The translations under genes and the position numbers were made by a program. From contig NC_092794.1 in assembly GCF_918797505.1 (NCBI RefSeq), positions 68,113,345 to 68,177,344 on the forward strand: a stretch of 64,000 nt of DNA, given 5' to 3'. Below the pieces are notes generated by a model. The model worked only from the letters and a program-made list of their open reading frames with translations, was not told where the DNA came from and did no database searches. Below, piece after piece: positions 1 through 11,370 of this stretch. Within the stretch, counting starts at the first letter, position 1. Every line of letters starts with the position of its first letter. This DNA is from Bemisia tabaci (Eukaryota > Arthropoda > Insecta > Hemiptera > Aleyrodidae).

Positions 1-600
1 GTCTACTAAAACTAATGTTTTAGGCATCCCGCACTACCATCTTCCTGGTGGTGTAAAAGTCACTTTAATCTTATTTTATAACTATGGTAATTTTCGTGTG
101 TACATCGCTATCTTTGATTTAATTGGTCGATCAATTAGCCAATCAAAAAAGTCATTTCCTCGGCTCAACTCTGGTTTCCTGATCATTTTCTCTCCAATAT
201 CCAATTCGCGGTTTTCTTATAAATCGGGATATACTGTGCTACATCAGAAAAATCATATGAAAAACAACTAGGCGGATCTATGTGTATCCGTCGCTAACTC
301 CGTTCTGATTGGCCGATGATTTAGCTTAATAAGAATATGCCATCAAGGCTTTCTGATGAGATCGTCAACGGACATGCCGATGATGTCATCGGGGAATCCC
401 GTTGATGACAAGCACTGTCATCTTCCTTGTAGTGTAAATGTTAATTTTTATTACAAATTAGTCGACTCCGACTCAACTAGCTTGTAGTTTGAGTCAAATG
501 AGATTCCAACGTGTGATGGTAATTAAAGTAGTTCAGATTCAATGACAATGAGAGTCATTTTAGCATAAATTAGAGTCCTTTAGATTAGTAAAAAGTTAAT
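1..600. other. No gene seen; unique AT-rich DNA
   Basis: Only short chance frames occur. Two similar phrases about 380 bases apart (CATCTTCCTGGTGGTGTAAA near 38 and CATCTTCCTTGTAGTGTAAA near 419) hint at an old element with repeated ends. Confidence 0.5.
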
Positions 601-739
601 TGGACAACATTCTGCAATAAGGAACTGCTATTTCTGGCTCATCCATAATAACACCTATCTGCATGGGAAAACTATGGTTCCAATGTTGTTTTTAAAATGA
701 AATCTGAAATAGTAATTCATTTTTGCAAAATATAGTCCA
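601..739. mobile_element. Family F MITE, copy 1
   Basis: This is a 139-bp fold-back element with ends TGGACAACATTCTGCAATAAGG and its degenerate inverse (TTTTTGCAAAATATAGTCCA). The core contains GGCTCAT and the TTTGGTTTCC-like stretch seen in the other four F copies. Flanks are AT and AC, so the duplication is not clean. It is the most diverged F copy. A 154-codon minus-strand frame overlaps it and is not a gene. Confidence 0.75.
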
Positions 740-1850
740 ACTAGAATCAAATGAACTGCGATGAACAGTCAAAATGACTTGAGAGTAGAGTAAATTTGGG
801 GTAAAAATGTGCTTCTTTTTATCCGTGTAGTGAAGCAGCTTGCTTTGATAAACATCGATTTTTTTTCCTACGTAATAAAGGACAAGACGCGGTGAATTTG
901 CCAATTCATGAGAATAACCGCAGAGATTGGATAGGGAGGAGGAATGCGCGTCTGGTACTTGGTTGAAATTAGAACAATAAAGACGTATATCATGAATGTA
1001 TAAAATGAGAGGGTCAAGAAACGCTCTAACAAAATAACCCAAGTCTTGAATACTTTCATGCCCTCGAAGAGAGGAGTGAGTGTAAAAGCGAAGTTTTGAG
1101 AAAATGGTCCTAGCAGCGGAAATTTCCAAGCGGAATATTTTATTCATCCAATCCACCGTTCTTCGTGGAATTGCTAATAATAATGAAAAAGACGCTCAGA
1201 AATTGTTTGGATATTTAGAATTCGAGGAATTCCAGTTTCGATTAAATTAAGAGGGTCGTATCGATGGCCAAAGTGCTAAACCACTTATCTCAGTTCGCGA
1301 CGTTCCTGTCATGCTTCATGGTTTCCTAGAAAAATAGTCGATATAATGCATCGAAAATCTCCTTGATTTTTCTTCTCCATTAGCAAAATATTCAGAATAT
1401 TTTTCCAGCAGAATATTCTGTACAAATTTCAAGCTATGAAGTTGGCTTGTTTCTCCTCAAAAAACCAAACAGAGGCGGAAATTTTGAAACATCGCAATTA
1501 GGATACGTTGTTTCGCATTTTAGTAATCTTCATTTCATGTCAGGCAAAGACAGCAGCGATTGCTATGTTCTGCTTAATTGAGAGGTGACGTTTTGGACTT
1601 ACGCCAGACAAATTTTAAGGTTATAGGAATTGGCAGATTAGGGCATCTTTCAACGCAAGATAGCAGGCTTCTCACGGAATGGTGTACTCATTGCTTCCTC
1701 TTGGGCCTCGTGTTTGTATAAATAAGACAGATATTGCTGTTTTACCTGAATCAGTCAGTTCATCTAAACTAAATTAAACGAGCTTTTAAGGAAACTCCAC
1801 TCCAAAAATTTTGGCCTTGATGCTCCCTTCGGTAACAAGGTAGCATAGAT
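740..1850. other. No gene seen; family J-like fragment
   Basis: Between about 1283 and 1515 the phrases ACGTTCCTGTCATGCTTCATG, TTTTTCTTCTCCATTAGC and GAAATTTTGAAACATCGCAA match family J in order but are strongly diverged. The rest is unique. The minus-strand frame 692-1156 (154 codons) has no recognisable domain. Confidence 0.4.
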
Positions 1851-1851
1851 A

Positions 1852-1856
1852 CACTG

Positions 1857-1893
<37 letters not shown>

Positions 1894-2077
1894 CGGCCGT
1901 AAAAGCCGTACTTTCAGGCTATATAGATAATCCGTCCGCGTTCCGGGCTCTGAGGCCGAAAGTTCCAGGCGTAACACCCGGAAAATTTGAGGCTACGACT
2001 CCAGCACCCGGAAGTTTCGGCCTCTGAGTCCGGAACGAACGGTATGTCTATATAGCCCGTAACTGTTTTTTTCAGCG
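1852..2077. mobile_element. Family B fold-back MITE, TA-flanked
   Basis: It begins CACTGAAAA followed by a pure A run (to 1890) and ends TTTTTTTCAGCG, with TA on both sides (1850-1851, 2078-2079). The inner arms are imperfect inverted repeats around GGCTATATAGA, GTTCCGG and GAGGCCGAAA. The terminal CACTG plus A-run matches family A, but the interior is unrelated. The long A run has probably grown by slippage. Confidence 0.8.
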
Positions 2078-2500
2078 TAAACACAGAGTAAAGAGTTCGT
2101 TGACGTTGCAACCGAGTGAAGCCCATCGAAAGGGTGACATTAATTCGTTCTTTCCGTTCAACTGATCCCCGTTATCCAGGTGCCGTAGAAAGCTCGAGCG
2201 AATAAAATGAGAGTGGAGTAATATCTTAATTACATCAAGGAGAGAAAAGGACGAGACAAAAGGCCCACTTTCTTTGATCTGAAATATGGCTCCGCTCGGT
2301 GGCTTAAGAGAGCGAGAGGAAGAAAATTTAAAACAGGTCGAGGGCTCGAAAGATAAATTAAAAATACGATCTCCCGACGGTTCCACTCGCCATTGCTGCG
2401 CGCCGTCGCTAAATGCGTCCGGAGGATGATTCCGGCTTCCAAAATGAGTGTTCCTTCAAGTGAAATGCGGACTTATTCTGAGGAATATATGGATTACTCT

Positions 2501-2825
2501 AATGGAGATGTTTCATGTGTGAGGAATTTGCGATTTGACTGTTAATTCTTATGTAAAAGTTCGCGAGAAACACGATGGTGCCACTGCTTTTCTCTGAAAT
2601 CAACTCCCAAGCTCAAAAAAAGCTCTCAAGTTGAGGCCTAAATGGAGGGGAAATCCCACCCTACCTTGAGAGCCCACCTCTACATCAAGAGAAACTCTCC
2701 ATGCAAAGATAGGGCGCAGGCTGCCACTTAATTTGGGGACACTAACACCATCGTGTTTCTCGCGAACTTTTACACAAGAATCAACAGTCAAATCGCAAAT
2801 TCCTCACACATGCAGCATCTCCATT
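2501..2825. mobile_element. Family T fold-back element, CT-flanked
   Basis: It has ~82-bp inverted arms (2501-2582 and 2744-2825) starting AATGGAGATG and containing GAGGAATTTGCGATTTGACT and GTTCGCGAGAAACACGATGG. They are nearly identical, so the insertion looks young. CT lies on both sides as a direct repeat (2499-2500, 2826-2827). The ~160-bp centre is unique. Only this copy is in the window. Confidence 0.8.
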
Positions 2826-2844
2826 CTATGATGAACCGCAGGGA

Positions 2845-3265
2845 TGTGTATGTCGGTCTGCAACGTTGCAGATTTTCTGTCATACATTTTATTTTTATAT
2901 GAAAAAAAATTCTGCCGTGCACGGGGAAAAGGCCGTAACTCCGATCAGGAATTTGCACTATTCCTTCGCACACACTGACATATTACGTGAAAACCTGATA
3001 ACCATGATGCTTCATTTTGTAAATTTGAGGTCCCAATGGTGTGCCACAGTTACTTTAGTATTAAAAAGGATAAATGGTCATTGGTTTCTCGGTAGTAAAA
3101 CATTTTGTAAGTAAACAGATGAAAAAATCTAGGATGGAGTTACGGCAGTATTTGACGTGAAAATTCCCCTGATTTTTCTTGTCCTTGTGAAGAATAATCT
3201 ATAAAAATTTCAAGCAGCAACTCATTTGATAAAGGAAAATAGGAGCGAAGAGGTTGTAACACTAC
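2845..3265. mobile_element. Family J element split by a family S insertion
   Basis: The left part (about 2845-2931: GCAACGTTGCAGATTTTCTG, then the A-rich arm) and the right part (3147 to about 3265: CCTGATTTTTCTTGTCC, AAAATTTCAAG) match family J and are separated by family S at 2932-3146. The copy is diverged and incomplete. Confidence 0.55.
2932..3146 (+). mobile_element. Family S element, copy 1, AG-flanked, nested in family J
   Basis: It is 215 bp with 11-bp ends GCCGTAACTCC / GGAGTTACGGC and AG on both sides (2930-2931, 3147-3148). The interior (CATGATGCTTCATTTTGT, GGTGTGCCACAGT, GATAAATGGTCATTGGTTTC) matches the second copy at 48155-48370 in opposite orientation. The 82-codon frame inside is not conserved in the other copy. 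Confidence 0.75.
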
Positions 3266-3871
3266 AATCGTGATAACCATCCCTGCATCGTGACAGCGGT
3301 TGTGCACATTTATCGCATCGATATTATACGTTTGCGCGCAATTTTTGCGAATGACATATTGCGCACAAATTAATCCGATAAAGTATGCGTTCACCATTTG
3401 ACAACTTTGCAATGTTGCATCTTACGGAATTTTTTACGGAACGGAGAGCAAATTGAAGGACGAGATAGATAGGTGAGTAATTTAGAATTCAAGCCAAGGA
3501 ATGAGTAGAAACGGCAAGACGGAAAATATTATGAATGAATTGGAAAAAAAGAAAGGGGGTTAAATCGAGAGTTAAAAATAATGCAATTCTCAATTTTAAT
3601 TCTAATTTTTATTCCCATTTACATAATCAAATTTCTTCAATATATTTTCCTTTTTATCCTCTCTGATCACTCCTTTACTTTAGTCCTAATTTTCTCACTT
3701 ACTCATGCGGTCCTTCAACTTGTACCTTATTTCGTCTAAAAGGGTCCCATATGACATAACATTGCGAATTAGTGTGATTGTTAATGACATTTGGATCAAT
3801 TGTGTGACAATGTTCAGAAAATTCCATCCCCCCCCCTCCCCCCAAAAATTATTGTTTTATATTTCTCATGT
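3266..3871. other. No gene seen; AT-rich DNA
   Basis: No repeat family was recognised. A C-rich run lies at 3827-3844 immediately before the family C element. Confidence 0.4.
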
Positions 3872-5052
3872 CCCTGGTGAAAATTGGCAGTAGAATTTGT
3901 GTTCCAAAATAACATAGACCTACAACCGGCTGTAAGATTTCCAATAGCTTCTATAGCCGGCTACACAATTACTTATAGCCTTTTATAGTCGATGACGACG
4001 AAGCAACAGTCAGGCGATAAAGTGTATGGTAAACGTTACTAATTACGGATGCTAGGACTTCGTGAGTTTTTGGACTACCGCTCTCTTTCTGGGCCGTAGT
4101 ATCTTGATTTATTTTGCGAGGAAAGCTCCGTACTTTTGAAAGATGCCTGCCATTCCTAATATATTGGAGCGCCTTTAATTTCGTATGCTACTGTGCAATA
4201 CCTCTGGTGTGAAATAGTTGCTTCAAGCACTGTGGCACGTTGCGGCGCGGCGGGCGGGCAGCCAGCTCGAAACGCGCATTGGCGCCTACAAACCTAACAG
4301 GGATACTTCACGCATTGCGCAATGCGTATCCCTGTTAGGTTTGTAGGCGCCAGTGCGCAATGCGTGAAGTATCCCTGTTAGGTTTGTAGGCGCCTGTGCG
4401 TCGCCACTCCGCTTATGTGTTAGGCTGAAGGCTCTCATATTGAATCTCGCGGAGTCAGCGTTTTTCAACTCATGATTTTGAAATGTTTGCACATCCTGTA
4501 TGGATTATTCTCATTTTAATTGATGAAAAAAAAAATATGTATTAAAGGAAAATGAATCACTAAATATGAAAAGGGCACATGTCCAGAAAACCAAATTGTT
4601 CAGGAGACACAAAAAAACAGTTTGTTTCGTGGTAGATAATTTTTGGAAAGTCGTTATGTTTAAAAAAATATCTACCATGAAATAAACAGTTTTTGTGTCT
4701 CCTGAACAATTTGGTTTTCTGGACATGTGCCCTTTTTGTATTTAGTGATTCAAATATAAAGTGTTTTGTAAATATTAAGGTGGTTCCGTATCAAACCTAA
4801 TGATTTCAGAAGCACACGAATTTCTACACAATTTCTGAAAGCCTTTTATAGCTGATGGCGATAAACTGCGTATCCCGTTGATAGGAACTATAGCCCGGCT
4901 GTATAATTTTGTATAGCTTCGTACGGCGCGGCTGTGTGATTTTCTCCGCTTTCTACAGCCAGCCATATGATTTTCTATCATCTTCTCTAGCCGGCTATAA
5001 GAATTCCTTTGGTATTTTGAAACGCAGCTCCTATCGCCAATTTTTACCAGGG
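3872..5052 (-). mobile_element. Family C (CCCTGG) element, copy 1, with nested MITE
   Basis: Ends CCCTGGTGAAAATTGGC / GCCAATTTTTACCAGGG are flanked by GT direct repeats (3870-3871, 5053-5054). Orientation is opposite to the other three copies. Sub-terminal repeats are rich in GGCTATA/TATAGCC. The centre holds a triplicated motif (CGCCTACAAACCTAACAGG, ACTTCACGCATTGCGC and inverses, about 4277-4393). It is 198 bp longer than its relatives because of the insertion at 4554-4751. No transposase is visible. Confidence 0.85.
4554..4751. mobile_element. Nested fold-back MITE inside family C copy 1
   Basis: It is an almost perfect 198-bp hairpin with ends GAATCACTAAATA / TATTTAGTGATTC and arms containing GGGCACATGTCCAGAAAACC. 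Compared with the other family C copies, which carry the empty site, the flanks read AAAT on both sides, consistent with a 4-bp duplication. This is the only copy in the window. Confidence 0.8.
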
Positions 5053-6332
5053 GTCCTATTGAAATCAGATTGTGGTAACAGCACTCCGATTAGAATCTTT
5101 ACTTGGCGAGTGTAAAGAAGCAATTTCAGGATTATTTACGGCGTATTCGAGTATCTGGTAAAAAGTTTCGGTATTAAAAGTTTCGCTCATGACTCTGTTG
5201 GGTTATTCATGTGTTTTTTTGCCACGGGGGCAGCAAGCAGTGACTGGGTTAGCTTTATCGCTGTGTTGACTCTGCACACATTAACCGCATTTTGACCGAT
5301 TACACGTCCAAAGACTACGGATGGATATGAGCGCAGTAGGGAGCGGGACTGCTGTGATCAATCAAATGACAAAAATTAAACTTCCCAACAGAGGAATAAC
5401 TCGTCGAGGTGACGAATATCCAGTGTTCATGCTTCCAATGGTTACTTATTTACTTATTTATTTTATGAATGACAGAAAAATAAAAATATTTATGCACAAA
5501 ACAACATGATCATTCGTTGAAACTCTCGTAAGAGTTCAGCGGAGGAACTGTAAGAGCCACACTAGGAACGTAAAACCTCGCATCGGCATGTTTTCACAGT
5601 CGGGTTAAGCATCCTGATAATAACTGCTTTAGCTCCAGTCAATTAGGTTAATCAGGTTAAACTTAGATTTACATAATTCTAAGACGCCTCTCATTATGTA
5701 AAATTACACGTCACGGTAGGTGTATGGTTTTAGAAGATCTAAAAGCCCAACCAAAAGGTTTGATGAAGTCATCTTGTTGAATTTTTTCACCCAAAACATT
5801 GAGTATCGAAAATTTAATGCGCCATTAGACTTGCTCACTACCAAAAAGTCATATAATTCTCTTAAAAATTGTCCGTAGGAAACGATTCACGCGACTGGAA
5901 GTTCAGAGCTAACTCGGAACTCCTGACCGAAGTATGTAATAACTCAATTCAACACAGATCTAGTGGGAGGTTACATTCCATACGCAAATGGCATCATTTT
6001 TATTTTTTGTCATTGACATAAGTTGTTAATGCTCGTATCCTGTTCAAGAAGTGATCCTCAGACATCCCATTGTGTAATTCGATTTTCTAGCAAAATTTTG
6101 AAAGGAGAATGTGTTGCGTAATGCTTTCATTCATAACTCGTGCAGAGGCTCATTTTGCAGTTATTTTTGTTCACATTTCACAAACTTGCTGCAAACCAAA
6201 AAATGTTCATGCATAAAAAATGTTTATGCTGCTACAAAGCGATTAAGTCATAAACTTGAAAAGAGGGTGGGGTCACTGCATCTGAACTATTTTGAGCATA
6301 GTTATTCGTCACAGCATCAACACAGGAAAGAC
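5053..6332. other. No gene seen; possible minus-strand LINE 3' tail
   Basis: At 5441-5470 the minus strand reads as a run of AATA/AAGTAAAT repeats after a CATAAAATAAA-like stretch, resembling a non-LTR retrotransposon tail. No reverse transcriptase motif was recognised upstream of it on that strand. The rest is unique. Confidence 0.3.
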
Positions 6333-6583
6333 TGGACCTCGTTTGGCAGAATGGAACCAAACCGCATCAGCTATTTCCAAAAACCTGGCAATTTTATTTT
6401 TTACAAGAGAACGTTTGTGCGAATTCCTATGAAAATTTTAAGGAATTTGCCTCATACCATGCAGAAAGTTCACAGAAGTTTGCACAAAAATCCGCACAAC
6501 CGTTTTCACGTAAAAAATTGAATTCCCTTTTTAAATTTGACGATAGCTGATGTGACTTGGTTCTTTTCTGCTTAACGCGATCA
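6333..6583. mobile_element. Family I MITE, copy 1
   Basis: Ends are TGGACCTCGTTTGGCAGAA and GCTTAACGCGATCA, with sub-terminal GGAACCAAACCGCATCAGC and its inverse. The interior shares GAAAATTTTAAGGAATTTGC and TTTGCACAAAAATCC with the copy at 34740-34988. The 136-codon frame 6111-6521 runs across its border and is not a gene. Confidence 0.75.
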
Positions 6584-7045
6584 AATTAAGACTTTGGCTG
6601 AACAGAATAATTTCCCTGAAAAATTCACGAATTTTCAAGCAATCACAAACAATCATGCAAAAATCAAATTCAAAGCTGGATCAATCTCCAACTTCAAACT
6701 CGGAACGCAATCAGATCATCGATGACCCAAAACTTTCGCGTCTCCGTACAACTTTCCGTGTCCCAAATACAAAACCCCGTCTTTTTGTGAGGAACTCGAA
6801 GAGTGTGTCCTCACTCTTGGCATGCCAACTTTGACAATCTATATAGCTCCGGATCAAAAGCTGTAGAGTTTCGTTAACAAGACGCGGGGATGAAGGGACG
6901 CGGTTTGTAACTTAATTCAGGCAGAACAGTCAGCAGGAAGGGGGTGGACCGCTGTAGACAATGAAGGGCGGTATGGCGAGGGAGTTTGAGGAGAATGTGA
7001 CAAGATTAAGAATTGAGGCGAGGTGTGAGTAGCAGCGGCGAAGCT
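6584..7045. other. No gene seen
   Basis: Unique sequence without a recognisable domain or repeat. Confidence 0.4.
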
Positions 7046-7182
7046 ATAGTCATCGAATATCGATATCTTGCCATTTGAAACCATGGTAAAGAATCGATTA
7101 TTAGGGTACACCCCGATAATCGATCCTTTTCTTTTGTTTAAATGGCAGATCAATCGATTCATCGTAAAGCACGACACGTCCC
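7046..7182. mobile_element. Family K (ATCGAT-rich) MITE, copy 1
   Basis: It shares in order TTGCCATTTGAAACCATGG, ATCGATTATTAGGGT, AATCGATCCTTTTC and AAATGGCAGATCAATCGAT with copies at 46165, 51013 and 53540. The two ends are loosely inverted (ATATCGATATCTTGCCATTT against AAATGGCAGATCAATCGAT). Confidence 0.7.
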
Positions 7183-7309
7183 TGGAGGTGAGGCTGAGGA
7201 GCATTGCCGATTCTCGCAAGTTGCCCGCTCGTTATACGTAGGTCTGTATGGAAAAATCGAGGGATTTGCCACCCACTGGTATCACAAGGTGTAAGGGTTT
7301 CAGATGGGG

Positions 7310-7460
7310 GAACCGCGGGGAGGGGTGAGGTAGATGGGACTCGAACACATAGATTATACCGTTATCGTTTTGTTGGCATTTTGTCAATGGCTGAGACGCC
7401 CCGAGCTCCAACCCTCAGTGATTGCCAATGGGCCACCAGACGCGGTGGGAAATACAGCAC
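7310..7460 (-). repeat. Possible diverged tRNA-derived SINE head
   Basis: The minus strand has an exact box B-like string (GTTCGAGTCC, 7337-7346) and, about 80 bases upstream, TGGCCCATTGG resembling a box A. The spacing is longer than in an intact tRNA and no cloverleaf is apparent, so a decayed SINE is likelier than a tRNA gene. No second copy was found here. Confidence 0.25.
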
Positions 7461-7883
7461 CCTCGTATTCCCTCATTACAATTTCAAAATAAACGCATGA
7501 GAAAGGAATTGGTGGTTCAGTTTGTATTAAAAGTCTATTGAAACTTTCTTTTCACGGGAATAAAAGAACCAAAATTAATGCAGGCGTGACCGGCTATTCG
7601 GAATAAAAAACGTGGAGCAGTTTATTGGGGGTAAAAAAACTAGAAAAATTAAAAATGAACTCATGACATGTAGAACTTTGCTCTATTTTCCTGTACCACG
7701 TACCGCTTTAGTTTAACATGACGAGATAGAAATCAGTGAATGATAAAATTGTTTGATCCAAAAGCACGCAGATTTCAGTTAGATTCGCACAGTGTTAAGT
7801 TACCGAGTGCGGGGGTTCTTTATTGCAATTTTTTTTCTCAACGTAGCAACACCGTCGTAAAATTAGGATCTACATCAATTGGA

Positions 7884-8853
7884 CCCTGGTAAAAATTGGC
7901 GATAACAGCTGCGTTTCAAAATACCATAGGAATTCTTCTAGTCGGCTAAAGGAGGCTACAGAAAATCATATAGCTGGCTGTAGAATGCGGAGAAAATCAT
8001 ACGGCCGGGCTATACGAAGCTATAAAAAATTATGCAGCCGGGCTATAGTTCCTATAGCCCGGCTTTACACTTTATCGCCTGGCTGTTGCTTTTTCGCCAT
8101 CGATTAAAAAAGGCTATATAAGAAATTGTGTAGAAATTTGTGTGCTTTGGAAATCGTTAAGTTTGATACGGAACCACCTTAATATTTACAAAACATACGT
8201 TATTTTTTCCTTTAGTATATTCCATATTTCCATATTTTTTTTCATCAATTAAAACGAGAATAATCCATACAGGATGTGCAAACATTTCAAAATCATGAGT
8301 TGAATAACGCTGACTCCGCCAGATTAAATATTAGAGCCTAACACAAAGCGGAGCGGCGAATCACTGGCGCCTACAAACCTAACAGGGATACTTCACGCAT
8401 TGCGCAACGCGTGAAGTATCCTGTTAGGTTTGTAGGCGCCAATGCGCGTTCGGCGCTGGCTGCCCGCCTGTCGCACCGCAGCGTGCCACGGCGCTTGAAG
8501 CAACTATTTCACACCAGAGGTATTGCACAGTATCATACGAAATTGAAGGAGCTCCAACATATTAGGAACGGCAGGCAGCTTTCAAAGGTGTGAAGCTTTC
8601 CTCGCAAAATAAATCAAGATACTATGGCCCAAAAAGAGAGCAGTGGTCCAAAAACTCACTAAATCCTAGCATCAGTAATTAGTGACGTTTAACATACACT
8701 TTATCGCCTGGCTGTGAGTTGCTTAGTCGCCATCGGCTATAAAAGGCTATAAGAAATTGTGTAGCCGGCTATTGAAGCTATTGGAAATCTTACAGCCGAC
8801 CGTAGGTCTATGGTATTTTGGAACACAGATTCTACTGCCCATTTTTACCAGGG
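7884..8853 (+). mobile_element. Family C (CCCTGG) element, copy 2, GA-flanked
   Basis: It is 970 bp with ends CCCTGGTAAAAATTGGC / CCATTTTTACCAGGG. GA lies on both sides (7882-7883, 8854-8855). Sub-terminal blocks repeat GGCTATA, GCCGGGCTATA and TTATCGCCTGGCTG; the middle has TACGGAACCACCTTAATATT. The central near-palindrome (8365-8442) is built from GCGCCTACAAACCTAACAGG and ACTTCACGCATTGCGC with mismatches. No coding region was recognised; the 60-codon frame at 8411 lies within the palindrome. Confidence 0.88.
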
Positions 8854-9529
8854 GAACGAACCCTGGGCAGGCTTCAGAAATTGTTAGGAGGTTTTTAACT
8901 TAACTATTCTAGAATGCTTTCTCACTGGTTCCTTTTTGATCGCAAAACAAAAATAAATAAATAAAAAATAAAATGAAAAAAAAACCCAACAAGGTAACAA
9001 CAAGGCCTTTATAAAAAATGTTCCAACAGCTAGGGATACCTCGAATAAAATGTGTGTGTCAACTCATAGTCCACTCTCCGACTTGCGTCTTTTGAACCGA
9101 TTTCTCGGTTTGTAATGGAGCGACACGACGCAATGTAATGCGACGTACAACTATTCGAACATGTAGGAGCTCGCTAAGTATAACCGCAAAATTGAAGGCG
9201 CTTGAGACACCAGCGATCAATCTTCGAACCAGGATCCTCAATACTCCACACTTTCCCAATGATTCGCGTAATAGAGTTATGCGAATTAAGCACAGTTCGT
9301 TCCCCGGAACAATCTCTGATGAAGATTCTTCTTAACCTAGGGGTGAAATTTTACGCCCTGCTCAACTAACCTAGGCCAGGAATGGAATATCATGCAAAAA
9401 TGATAGTTTTTAGTTTTCCTGTATCTATATACTCATTTCAAAACCAAACAGCTAGAAATAGTGTGTCCCTTATCCTTCAGTATGTCGGAGTAAATATAAG
9501 TCATCAAACGTCAATTACCAGTAAGCACC
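8854..9529. other. No gene seen; contains a family Q copy
   Basis: An A-rich stretch lies at 8948-8990. The family Q core is at about 9125-9210. The rest is unique. Confidence 0.4.
9125..9210 (+). repeat. Family Q interspersed repeat, copy 1
   Basis: It carries GCGACGTACAACTATTCG and CAAAATTGAAGGCGC, the two conserved blocks of family Q, at the same spacing as other copies. The edges are unclear. Confidence 0.5.
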
Positions 9530-9761
9530 CACTCTGGGGGGAAAAAGCACATTGGATCTAGAGTCCAGACTCTTAAAAATATCGGCAAGAAAAAATACTC
9601 TTGATTCAATCGGATTTTTGCTTAAATCAAGAACCAAGTCTCTTAATTTGAGCGGATTTCCTTTTGAGTCAAGCTTAAATCTGATTGAATCAAGAGTATT
9701 TTTTCTTGTCAATGTTTTCAAGAGTCTGGACTCTAGATCCAATGTGTTTTTTTTTCCTGTG
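9530..9761. mobile_element. Family A MITE, copy 1
   Basis: It is an almost complete hairpin. Outer arms carry CACATTGGATCTAGAGTCCA and GACTCTTAAAAATATCGGC, and inner arms carry ACTCTTGATTCAATCGG. The left terminus is degraded (CACTCTGGGGGGAAAAAG), so no flanking duplication can be read. Open frames on both strands arise from the palindrome and encode nothing recognisable. Confidence 0.85.
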
Positions 9762-10008
9762 CAATTTTTTTTAAAAAATATTGGACACAAAAAATGAAAA
9801 TTTTTAGAGTTCTAAGACAGGTATTCTCGCTCTTTTGGTCGCAGTACGGGTATGCGAGGATGAGAAAGTAGGAGTGAAAGGTCTAACTTTTTTTTGTAAG
9901 AGGAAGAGTTGTGAAGGCTCAAAAATGGATAAAAATCGTGTGAAATTACTGCTTCAGCGGCAACTCCGAACTGGCGGGTCCTGACGATGCGACTCGGCCA
10001 AAGCTGCC

Positions 10009-10120
10009 GTGATAGCGAAGAGAGCAGTAAGTGCAATTCTGCATGAGCCATGATTAGCACATGCTTTTATGCGTCTCGAGGTTCATCCCGGCATGCACTT
10101 ACTGCTCTCTTCGCTATCAC
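10009..10120. repeat. Compact hairpin with perfect 27-bp arms
   Basis: GTGATAGCGAAGAGAGCAGT... (10009-10035) is perfectly inverted at 10094-10120, with a loop of 58 bases. It could be a small MITE or a hairpin RNA precursor. No second copy in the window supports the MITE reading. Confidence 0.7.
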
Positions 10121-10966
10121 AGCGGAGAGTTCCCTGCGAGAGATTTCATTTCACACCGAAGGGGAGCACCGTGAATGAAAAAGCTCTTTCTGGATGAAAG
10201 AAAGGAAGCTCCCGCCTGGACCGCGCGGCGGCGGGGGTAAAAAGCAGGGAGCTGCGTATATTTAAAAATTCCTCTCACGAATACATTGCGCGAAAATAAT
10301 CGCACTTATGCTGCCGGGCTCGGGAGAAACGCCGTACGAAGATCCAATTATTGCCAACTTTTGCGCTTATAAGGTCTGCACAATTTTGGAAAGTTGTGAA
10401 GGTTTTCCCTCGAATGGAAAATTTGCAGGTATCTGAAAGATGTATTTTTGTTTGAGGGGAAACCACTGAGTGAACTAAATGCGAGGATACCTTTGGTTTA
10501 TTAAGGGAACAATTATTGCTGGCGATATAACAAAATCTTCCAATCTGCTAAAATACATGATTTTAAATAGGAAATGCCGCCAGATGACGTCACTAGATGG
10601 TGTATTTTCCCACCTTTAAGTCTATTATTACACTATTTATCATATTTGAAAAAAATTATATATACGAGGGGCGTTCAATAAGTAAGTATCCCCCCCTCTC
10701 TAAAATCCATAAGAATGGACCAATTTTAAAAAACTTGGGCTCAAAATCTTCCTTAGGATATTTTGAGTTCAACAAAACAAACCGCAACAAAATCGGACTA
10801 TGTGCGGCCGAACGCGAGCCGTTTGAACGCGCCGAGGTGCTCGACGCTCCCGCCGAATCTGCGAGGATTTGAAATCCGCTACAGGAGAAGAGCTTCTCTG
10901 CCAAAGCCTCAGTCGTTCATCACTGACGAAAAATCAAAGAAATTTTTGTAGAATAAGGGGCTTACC

Positions 10967-11120
10967 TCACTTCTCCACATAACCAGCTCGATCCAAGCAA
11001 GTCTGATACTAAGGCTAAGACTAAGAGAACAGCTTTTGGATGCCTCGTGCGTGGAAGTCTTTCAGCTGACCGCGGATGAAAGAGTGGACGGCTTGTTTGA
11101 CCTCTTCCACAGATTCAAAA
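10967..11120 (-). pseudogene. Mariner transposase C-terminus relic (left arm)
   Basis: This is the inverted copy of the right-arm relic, with the same in-frame stops and the same YVEK ending. It is non-functional. Identity of the two relics, including their stops, shows that the arm duplication came after decay of the coding region. Confidence 0.72.
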
Positions 11121-11216
11121 TTAACTCCTCCGAGTTCAGATTTCAGATACGATAATAAATGGCAAACCAGACCACCATTTATTATCGTATCAGAAATCTG
11201 AACTCGGAGGAGTTAA

Positions 11217-11370
11217 TTTTGAATCTGTGGAAGAGGTCAAACAAGCCGTCCACTCTTTCATCCGCGGTCAGCTGAAAGACTTCCACGCACGAGGCATCCA
11301 AAAGCTGTTCTCTTAGTCTTAGCCTTAGTATCAGACTTGCTTGGATCGAGCTGGTTATGTGGAGAAGTGA
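11217..11370 (+). pseudogene. Mariner transposase C-terminus relic (right arm)
   Basis: Read from about 11217, one frame gives ESVEEVKQAVHSFIRGQLKD, then FHARGIQKLFS, three TAG stops inside a TCTTAG-like hexamer run, then QTCLDRAGYVEK and a stop. This is the C-terminal pattern of mariner transposases, with the usual GDYVEK-type end; the catalytic domain is absent. Confidence 0.75.

Noticed and set aside
692..1156. 154-codon minus-strand frame
   Set aside because: It crosses a family F MITE and shows no recognisable domain or splice support.
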